From Rhodocollybia butyracea (Eukaryota > Basidiomycota > Agaricomycetes > Agaricales > Omphalotaceae), in assembly GCA_015501585.1 (NCBI GenBank), contig JADNRY010000533.1:1-40235 (forward strand): a stretch of 40,235 nucleotides of DNA, read 5' to 3'. The first letter of the stretch is position 1, and each line of letters starts with the position of its first letter. Under the pieces are notes generated by a model. That model saw nothing but the letters and a program-made list of their open reading frames with translations. It was not told the DNA's origin and searched no databases. This document shows, in pieces, positions 33,420 through 40,235 of this stretch. Position numbers and translations under genes: made by a program.

Positions 33420-33998
33420 TCAGAATACAGGAACATGACGGGGTGACTTGGTCATCCCTTGTGAATACTGTTCGTCCAACAGTGATTGTTGGACTGACGG
33501 TGCCTTGGGCACAGTCTCACGCCATTGGCGTACCAAGTTGTTTGCCTCGGTAGGAACAGATGGTGCTGCATCGTGCAATACCGGCGGTGTGACGGCAGGC
33601 CGTCTCGGTGTGGGTGCAGCAATAGTGATTCTATTGCTGTTTCTCGATGAAGAAGATCTTTCTTCATTAGATCGGATGCTAGATGCATCCCATTTCTCAG
33701 TTATATTGAGAATACGATTGAGTACTTGCGTACTCTTGTCGAGTGATGCCGCTACATCTCGTAGCGCAGAAGAAATCTCACTTAAACCCTCTCGGGTTCA
33801 CCGTTTCTTACGAATAGTCATAGACTGTTCATTAGGTGGACTCTTGTCCTGCCTGTAGTGCCGTCCTTCAGACGCATGTACGGAATGAGTCGCTGATGCG
33901 ACTGAATAGATTGAGTGTGGTGACACGTCACCACGAATGGAATGTGCGCGATCGCGCACACTCTGATATGACTTCTCTGATTGATTTCGAGAGGTCAT
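33420..33998 (-). pseudogene. 5' part of the gag gene in another frame
   Basis: The frame starting at ATG 33998 (MTSRNQSEKSYQSV) runs to 33420 with a single TGA at 33798-33800. After it the frame stays open through SEISSALRDVAASLDKS and VPTEANNLVRQWRETV. It overlaps the main gag frame by about 90 nt (33420-33508). A nonsense change plus a frameshift, or a recoding site, could explain this; loss of function is simpler. Confidence 0.55.
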
Positions 33999-34134
33999 GG
34001 GGACAGCAAATGATATAGCGATAAGGAAAAATGGAGCGGATTTGTATAGCTTGTTGAAGCGAGTTGGAATAGTGATTGTTATACTTGGTAGTATAACTCT
34101 TTTTAGCTTGTTAAACTAATAGCTTTGTGTTATT

Positions 34135-34165
34135 CACACAATAGTATTTTTTGATGTTCAAAAAA
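34135..34165 (-). other. Region just inside the 5' LTR: hairpin and LTR-complementary 13-mer
   Basis: No tRNA-type primer site is recognised next to the LTR. Instead there is a perfect hairpin (TTTTTTGA-TGT-TCAAAAAA, 34147-34165) and beside it CACACAATAGTAT (34135-34147), the exact reverse complement of LTR positions 34223-34235. This could allow self-priming, as known for Tf1-type elements. Confidence 0.4.
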
Positions 34166-34166
34166 G

Positions 34167-34419
34167 TATAACGCGCCCTATGGGCAAAGTCCTTAAGAAC
34201 ACCGGTGAACACGACAAATAGGATACTATTGTGTGTACGACGGTGTAAAAGACTAACTAGACTCTTAAGTAATCGTACGATACTTATAGTAACAGATTTA
34301 TTATATAATTAATAATAAATAGAATGATAAGATAGACCGTTTGGTCTATCGGCGGCGTCTAGGATGACCGTATCGCCGGATACGGTCAGTGGTGATTATG
34401 GAGAGGCGGAGGCGTTACA
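34167..34419 (-). repeat. 5' LTR
   Basis: 253 bp, identical in length to the 3' LTR with three single-base differences (gcaaag/gcgaag, aacagat/aacggat, tatcgg/tatcag). Confidence 0.92.
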
Positions 34420-35333
34420 ATCTCATCTTGATTATGAGGCCAGAACTCCAGGTGAGACAACTGTGAATAGTCTAATTTCCGTGATAGGACATCTGGCAGA
34501 AGTTTAGCACTTTCAATGCATCGACAATTGACTTGATCCTTACCTAGATCTTGATCAAGATGTAAGCACAGTCTACTCAAAACTGGGAATGTAATATCCT
34601 CATCACCCGGAAAATCTGAGTCCAGAAAATCACGGATGAAATAATCAATTGATTCAAAGGACAGCGAGTGGCAGCGGACCATCTGTGCAAAAAGTTGCTG
34701 TAAGAAGGGGTGAAGTAGTTTGGATGGCAAGAAAGGGTGTGCGCTTCCATCAATTTCAAAATTCACTGTTATTGGACACATCTGGGACCTATCAAGGAAG
34801 TTGGATAGTGGAAAGAACACTTTTGCATGCTCCTCTTCGTTATAATCGTCTCCTAGGTTCATTAACCAGTGCACCGATATTCTAGACCATATGATAGGCA
34901 TAGAAAGTGCAATTCTCCGCCAGCGTGCGCAAACTGAGCTAATCACCATCGCAGGTGCACTCCTGAGAGCCCGAGAGGTATCCGCAGGGACCATAGCATC
35001 GAGATTGACCACTCGAAAACTGTTCGTATCGCATGAATCATCGAAGATATGCTGCAAGATCTCGTCGGGAACTTTACGAGCTGGTGAAAGGAGAGACTGC
35101 AGGTGAGTCGCATACTTCTCCAAGTGTTTCTTTTCCTGTTCGAGGCATTTTAAGCGCGAAATTTCCGCTTCGTAGTCCTCGATATCTCGTTGGACCTTTT
35201 GGAGAATAGTTTCGACTTCGTCTGGCTGGACAGAGGCAGGACCGGATTCTGTGCGCAATTTGATGTTTAGCCCGGGAAAATCCACAGATACGCGAGGAAT
35301 AAAAGTGTTTCCACCACAAGAGCAAAAAGGCAT
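34420..35333 (-). pseudogene. F-box protein, N-terminal part, interrupted by the LTR element
   Basis: Starts at ATG 35331-35333 (MPFCSCGGNT, a CxC zinc-like start seen in many mushroom F-box proteins). A coiled coil follows (VETILQKVQRDIEDYEAEISRLKCLEQEK). Then comes the F-box core SPARKVPDEILQHIFDDSC and VCARWRRIALSMPIIWSRISV, the usual 'W+.+A...P.LW+.I' continuation. F-box proteins recruit targets to SCF ubiquitin ligases. The frame runs into the LTR after ...PHNQDEI; the C-terminal half resumes at 31063. The gene also has a separate frameshift near 30583, so it was probably already inactive or became so soon after. Confidence 0.85.
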
Positions 35334-36306
35334 GACACAATGAGCGTTCAGTTCACAGAACCGGCAATCCGGCTCGGAATTAAGCGCGCGCGTAACGTTT
35401 GACGAGACGAGTCGACGACCTCAGGCTCTTGATATTTCGACGATCTAGCCTAGATCTAGCCTGCATGGTATGTTTCTTTTTTGGCTCGTAAAAATCTGCT
35501 ATTGACTTTGCCTCATTTACTTCAGCCCGTCTCAAGTTTCGGTCTATCTCTTGCTTCCAACATGAAAAACTAAAGACTTAGAAACAAGTATTTTGATATA
35601 TTGGTCCAGCCATGGTTTTTGGTACGCTCATCTTTCGTTTATGCAGAACTCAGTAGTTTTAAAGTTAGTCCCTCTGTTCTGATTAGTACTCCTCGACCGA
35701 ACTTGCTCTGTACACTTGGGACACCAGCAGGAATTGTAGCAAGATAGAACACTTGATACAACCCAACTTCTGACGACACATTCTTCACCTGTTCATGAGA
35801 TTCCCCAACAGTAACCGCGCGTTGATTCGTTTACCCATGCGCTACTTCCGTAACGACGCCAATCTTGCGCCAATCCCTTCGATGATACAGCAGAGTTGCC
35901 ATTGACGCGTAATGCTTCAGAATACGGAATATCGCAACAACGGTAGTGGTACTCAGACTCTAACAGTTTCATTCGTATCCCTGGCTACGTAGATTTGGAC
36001 TTGTTCGCGTAATGAAGGAATAATGACAGATGGTTGGGAGCAGAGGAATCTAGAGAAGGATAGTCAAGTTTTAACATAGCTCATTGCTTGTTGTCTTGAA
36101 TCCCATGTGCTGTAACTCGTCCGTCAATATTTGTCAACCCTTTCCTAGTTCTTTGTTTAACGTTTATTATATTCTTTGACCTCGTCCTTTGGGCCTTTGT
36201 TTTTCGTCAATGTTATTCCTTTGATACTGTATGACCGGTCCGACGGACGGACGTCACCTATTGTCATGTGATGTGACTGTTGGGCCCCTAACACCATCTA
36301 CTGGAA
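35334..36306. other. Remnant of the C region (C4) and upstream region of B3
   Basis: From ~35365 (CAATCCGGCTCGGAATTAAGCGCGCGCG) the sequence is collinear with 39560 onward, including the unit-marking block at ~35465-35540 and a piece matching C near 35805-35840. The middle of C is deleted. 36000-36300 matches the B2 upstream region. No intact gene. Confidence 0.45.
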
Positions 36307-37512
36307 ATGCCTTCACAGCGACCTGAACTCTACGTCAAAATTCCAACCCTTGTATGTATACGTTCAAAATCATCGATTCACGCCACGGCTTATATACCCC
36401 TCCAGGATCCCGACCTCGAAGCCCAACATGATGCAGCGGCGGACGAAGACTCACAAGCGAGTGCCAGTCCTACTAGTACAATAGTCGATATGGATGCTCC
36501 AATGTCACAAGACCCGAAAGAAATGCAGACTGCGCATGCGCTGGCGTTGAAAGTTCGGAGCAAGTTGTTTTCGGATATCAATCGGCTTACCTGGCAAGTA
36601 AGTTTATATTTCATCTCTTGAAAAGTGTAACACGCCGGTTTACAATGACTCTCCCTAGACGCTCATGATTCTTGTATCGTGCATTACATTCGTACTCGGA
36701 GTTATCTTTCTAATCGACGGCGACATCAAGTACGGTATAGAGCAAAGAGAACTTGATGATGATGCACTCAAGTATGTTTCTTCTCCCGTTGGTAGGCGAA
36801 TCTACATATTCACCTCGGCCCTACCAGTATTACAAGTCTCAATGACACCAATCCCAGTGTTAACGTCACAAACTCGAATCCGAATGATGTTTATCGCCGG
36901 ATAGCCCCATGGTACCTCGAAACTTACACGCTCTTCATGGTATACAACATTCTCTGTATCCTCCTCGCCCGTTTCGGCTCGATCAGAAGCGTTTCCGCAT
37001 CTCTCGACAAGGGGATGGCCCTCCTGGATAAATACATCGGAGACACCACATACCAATACCACGGACCTCCACCTCCATCTCCAACGCCGACCTACCCATC
37101 AGTGTCACCCTCGTCCTCCAACAAATACATACAAAACACATGGCCTACGAGGCCTGATCCCGCCAGTTGGAGCCCGAAGACTGATTTGTGTACGAATGTT
37201 CCCGGTGACGAAGAAAAGATGCCTGTTTTTGCTCGTTTCCTGATAATGAATTCCTCATTCTTTTTCCCGTTCAATTGGATGGTACGGGTATACGCTGGAG
37301 GCATGCACCCAGGGTCATATACCGTGTATTTCTTGGGTATGCTGGTATTGGCGTTTTTTGGCGTTAATCCTGGTGGGTCACCTCGTGGCATTGGGGAGAG
37401 TGGTTACCAGCTTGCAGCTGTTGGTCGTGTGAAGGAATATTGTGAGGAGATTTGGATGGCGATGGCGATGGATTCTGGGGCGTTGGCTAGACATGTGAAT
37501 GATGAGGTGTGA
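36307..37512 (+). CDS. B3: unrecognised four-helix membrane protein
   Basis: Four exons: 36307-36351, 36406-36597, 36659-36771 and 36828-37512; introns 54-61 nt; phases consistent; 344 residues. Same plan as B2: short first exon (MPSQRPELYVKIPTL), charged soluble region with EMQTAHALALKVRSKLF, helix 1 LMILVSCITFVLGVIFLI, helix 2 LFMVYNILCILLARFGSI, a Pro-rich loop longer than in B2, helix 3 in FLIMNSSFFFPFNWMVRV, then YAGGMHPGSY and helix 4 VYFLGMLVLAFFGV, ending YCEEIWMAMAMDS. The strongest conservation lies in the soluble exon 2, the YAGGMHPGSY loop and the C terminus, so these probably carry the function. Function unknown. Confidence 0.72.
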
Positions 37513-37839
37513 AGCTCCCTTTACCCTTTCTCAGATCTGCGCGATTGGTAGAGGAGGAGGCACCGTGCACAATGTACGCCGTCGGTCTAGCCCCATGTTT
37601 TTTCTCAGATATCGATATGATATTTTTTTTTCGTGTTGTACTCATTTGCTTGAATAACGACAACTGATATTCATATTATCGCGCGAGAAGGAAGATGCGT
37701 ACTTGGATCGGGGCCACCGTATAATCGCCCAATGCCTGATATACATAACCTGATATATCGACATGAGTTTCAAGTTTCACGCCTAAGCAAAAGGCACGGA
37801 CGCAGGAGGTTACCTCGATGAAGAAACCTTAACGTTCGT

Positions 37840-38064
37840 TTAGTTTGGAGTTCCAGTACATATCTTTGGATAAGCCCCTTTTCTTTTTTCTTTCCCACGA
37901 CATTTCCTCGCTACATCCAGCTTTCCTCTGTCGAACTCAATGGCCTTGGGATCCATCGATAAGGTGAACAGTAGAGGAATATATTCGATCAAGAGAGACG
38001 CGCTAATACTCGAATCTTGAAGCTTAATGCCACACCATGAAAAGACAGCCCGTTGAACCCCCAC
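37840..38064 (-). other. D4: conserved short minus-strand coding-like block
   Basis: Frame containing MDPKAIEFDRGKLDVARKCRGKEKRKG and ending at 37840. It corresponds to D1-D3 upstream of the other A positions. Open upstream as well in this copy, without a recognisable domain. Confidence 0.35.
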
Positions 38065-38390
38065 ACGTTTCTAACGTCCTGGATCTGCCTAGCTTAAGCA
38101 TGTGAATTCACACCGAATACGAAATTGTACTAACGTTCTGCGGATTATTTCACAGGACATGTTTTTGAGAACCAACGATCTGGCACGGGCTCGTTGCTCT
38201 GGTATTTTCATTGATACTTCAGGTTCTAACAAGTCTCGCAGCAGAATCAGATAACACTACAACAGGTTAACATACTCAAATGGCATTTTCCTAACTTTGG
38301 TGAGGCAACTACGTGCGTACACACTGCGAGCATATAAGATTGAATCCCATTGCCTCAAAGGCCCCCAAAGTTCTACTTGCTTCATCTGCC
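38065..38390 (+). promoter_or_regulatory. Upstream region of A4
   Basis: No gene. Carries the A upstream blocks TCTCGCAGCAGAATCAGATAAC (~38236-38257) and TTTTCCTAACTTTGGT (~38286-38301). Confidence 0.5.
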
Positions 38391-39067
38391 ATGTCTATCG
38401 AAGTCGCTACGAATTTTCGTGCCAACATTGGTGCTACCGAGACCAACACAGAGCATTTCTCGGATGATGCGGCTGCGATTCAGTTGTACAAGGACATCCA
38501 GAAGGTGTGTTTCATTTACCTTGGTTATCCCAGTTGATGTTCTTCGAATGAGTACTGAAATTCCATAAAGGTACAATCAGGACTGCTTGCAGCACACTCG
38601 GCGACAGCTGCTGGATTAGGACCTCAGCGAGTTCTATTGAACGTGATTCAGGGTCCGCAGAAGCTGGTCCTCCCCACTGCGGCCGCGTTCGCAGACTCTG
38701 ATCTCACTCTCACTGTGAATGGCGACGTACTGATCAGGGAATCATGAATTTCCTGGAGGGGGTACTGTTGTAGGCAGTGCTGCAAGAACTCAAGCTCCTT
38801 CGGGGGCTTTATGTTATCCCTGGGACCCTAACTGGCACTGCTGTGAATGTCCCTTCCTCAGGAAGTACCGTTACTGTCCCCCCGGGAAGTACTGTCACTA
38901 GCTCTGGAGGCACCGTCACCGTCAACGCCAACAGTACTGTCCCGGTTCCCGCGGGAGGTTCTGTTGCTTTCCCCCAAGGTTTGGTTACTGGAGTCCCTTC
39001 AACCAGTGTTGTCAAAAACGCTGCGGGAGTGACCATCCCCTGGGATGACCTGTCCACGGTGTCGTGA
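38391..39067 (+). pseudogene. A4: decayed, internally deleted ELP1-like fusion gene
   Basis: Exon 1 is 38391-38504 (114 nt, against 177 in A1/A2), followed by a 66-nt intron and exon 2 from 38571 (LLAAHSATAAGLGPQRVLLNVIQGPQKLV). The rest of exon 2 and exons 3-4, encoding the ELP1-like strands, are missing. Sequence jumps to the exon-5 motif VNGD, where two bases are lost relative to NGDGTDQG, and a stop follows. The repeat domain downstream is open again at 38777-39067 with VPSSGSTVTVPPGSTVTSSG-type repeats, but not in frame with exon 2. Confidence 0.6.
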
Positions 39068-39855
39068 AGGAAGTGTGCGGACTCATTTAATGTGCTGGCA
39101 GGATAGATTGAGAGATCCCAGGAGAGTATTGGTAGTGGCAAGAAGCACAGTTCTGGTAACTATGTAGTCCATGTAGCATTGTATATTTCAAGGTTTTTAG
39201 TTAGGCTTCGTGCCCCTGTTACACTGAGATATACGCGGCATATGACGGTTGCCCCGTTTGAAAACCTCCACCATACGCCAGCACCAGTGAATAAAATGAG
39301 AGCAGAATAGCATTCGTTAAATAGAGCATGATTTCGAAGCCATACCGTATGATACCACCAACTTGAATCGGAATCGGAATGTTTGTAAGTACTTGCAAAT
39401 GAGCAGAACAGTCAAGCTGTGTTAGGCCTCGTATTCGTGTGCATAGAGTCTGGTCTCAGAGGGTAGGCTAAACTTTAAGTGATGCCTCCGAGTCTGATGT
39501 ATTCAATACGTTGGACTTGCGCAGGACCACTCCCTTGCAGTTTTCGAGTATCGGGAGATCCGGCTCGTAATTAAGCGCGCCCGTATTTTAGGCGCTTAAA
39601 TGTCACGAGCATTGTTCATTTCGATCCCTCTACTACTACCTCTACTGGTGCTGCATGTACCTCTACCTAATTCGTCACTACTCCTACATGCCCATGGATC
39701 TATAACCTGCCCGTTGAACGTTGAATCCTGATTTTATGGTACGTGTTTTGGGCGGTGTTTTTCGGCTCGTAAAAATCTTTATTGACTACAGTATAGCTTT
39801 GCTCGTTTACTGCAGGCACGTCTCGAGATTCAGTGTCTTTCTTCCGAGATAAAAG
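39068..39855. other. A4 3' flank and spacer
   Basis: No gene. Contains the A 3' tail element (39146-39164), the TTAAGCGCGCCC block (~39571) and the unit-marking block (~39737-39832). Confidence 0.5.
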
Positions 39856-40235
39856 TCAAGAAGCTCTGACTGCGCTCTTCTGGATATATTTGGAATGACT
39901 GGATGGAAATGCGATATAGGTAGCATAATTTGAACTTTGGTAAGCCTTATCTTTAGTTTCTTCGAAAGCCGTCCTGATACTTATTTCTGCTGTCCTGATT
40001 AGTACCATCGGGCCCAGCCACATCTGCTCTGTACAGCTCGTACGGATATCAACGGAATACTTCGATATAGAATTTTTGACGACACACTTCAAAACCGCTC
40101 AGTCCTTTCGATTTATTTCTCAGTTCTCCCAGTATCCATCCCTGATTCGCAGAGCTCAGCTGGGACTATGATTCCGAATTTTAAGTAAACTTAGTATGGC
40201 CACAGTAACCGCGCCTTCATTCGTTTCACACATCC
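39856..40235 (-). pseudogene. C5: 3' part of a further C copy, cut by the window end
   Basis: Minus-strand frame ending DKAYQSSNYATYI...YIQKSAVRAS at 39856, matching the end of C2. The segment at 40130-40235 is collinear with 16540-16630 (including GTAACCGCGCC-TCATTCGTTT). Its 5' portion lies outside the window. Confidence 0.4.

Larger units (their letters stand above)
31064..34419 (-). mobile_element. Gag-only LTR retrotransposon, inserted in an F-box gene
   Basis: Complete 3,356-bp element flanked by the 5-bp target duplication ATCTC (31059-31063 and 34420-34424). The two 253-bp LTRs differ at 3 positions (~98.8% identity), so insertion is recent. Orientation is minus: a polypurine tract lies directly before the 3' LTR and a Gag-like ORF reads leftward. 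No protease, reverse transcriptase, RNase H or integrase is present, so it needs enzymes in trans. This is the layout called TR-GAG in plants. The element is packed with short perfect hairpins (see findings). Confidence 0.9.

Noticed and set aside
33420..33508. Programmed frameshift joining the two gag frames
   Set aside because: The upstream frame also has an in-frame TGA at 33798, so mutation is the simpler explanation; no clear slippery heptamer with a downstream stimulator could be singled out among so many hairpins.
33448..33858. 136-codon plus-strand frame inside the LTR element
   Set aside because: Antisense of the gag 5' region, which has Gag-like coding order on the minus strand.
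31689..33960. Repeated hairpins read as a CRISPR array or tRNA/snoRNA cluster
   Set aside because: The hairpins differ from each other in sequence and spacing, lie in codons of a Gag ORF, and occur in a eukaryotic LTR element.

Overview
The window looks like a gene-sparse, repeat-rich stretch of an Agaricomycete (mushroom-forming basidiomycete) genome. Genes are split by many short GT-AG introns (46-69 nt). Basidiomycete-type families are present: paired ICMT-like methyltransferases, an NB-ARC/TPR NLR-like protein, an F-box protein with a coiled-coil N terminus, and a beta-trefoil peptidase-inhibitor-like protein. Exon joins were worked out by hand from splice signals, reading phase and paralogue comparison. 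No database search was possible.

Layout. 0.26-2.26 kb: two ICMT-like membrane methyltransferases, head to head. 2.3-4.3 kb: no gene recognised. 4.29-7.85 kb (minus): an NLR-like protein with a P-loop, at least 13 kinesin-light-chain-type TPRs and a basic C-terminal tail; its 5' exons remain unresolved. 8.5-10.6 kb: no gene recognised.

From 10.6 kb to the right end the window is built from decaying copies of one composite unit. 'A' (plus) encodes a protein whose first ~165-185 residues resemble the start of the Elongator subunit ELP1/IKI3 beta-propeller and whose C terminus is a Pro/Gly/Ser/Thr/Val repeat domain (copies at 10.7, 14.2, 24.5 and 38.4 kb). 'C' (minus) is a degenerate unrecognised gene convergent with A. 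'B' (plus) is a five-exon-or-so family of about 340-residue four-helix membrane proteins (17.8, 28.3 and 36.3 kb). 'D' (minus) is a short conserved coding-like block upstream of A. A1, A2, B2 and B3 read as intact. A3 has a one-base deletion, A4 and B1 are frameshifted, and the C copies are broken.

Several things interrupt the array: an inhibitor-like gene (19.7-20.3 kb, minus), a 627-bp inverted-repeat element (21.83-22.45 kb), and at 30.3-35.3 kb an F-box gene sitting where an A copy is expected. That F-box gene is itself split by a young LTR element (31,064-34,419, minus; 253-bp LTRs with 3 differences; ATCTC target duplication). The element carries a Gag-like ORF and no polymerase. Its most striking property is that, from LTR to LTR and through the gag ORF, it is densely packed with short perfect hairpins (37 with stems of at least 6 bp listed by hand, against about 4 expected by chance). 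That hairpin architecture and the ELP1-like fusion family are the two observations most likely to be new.
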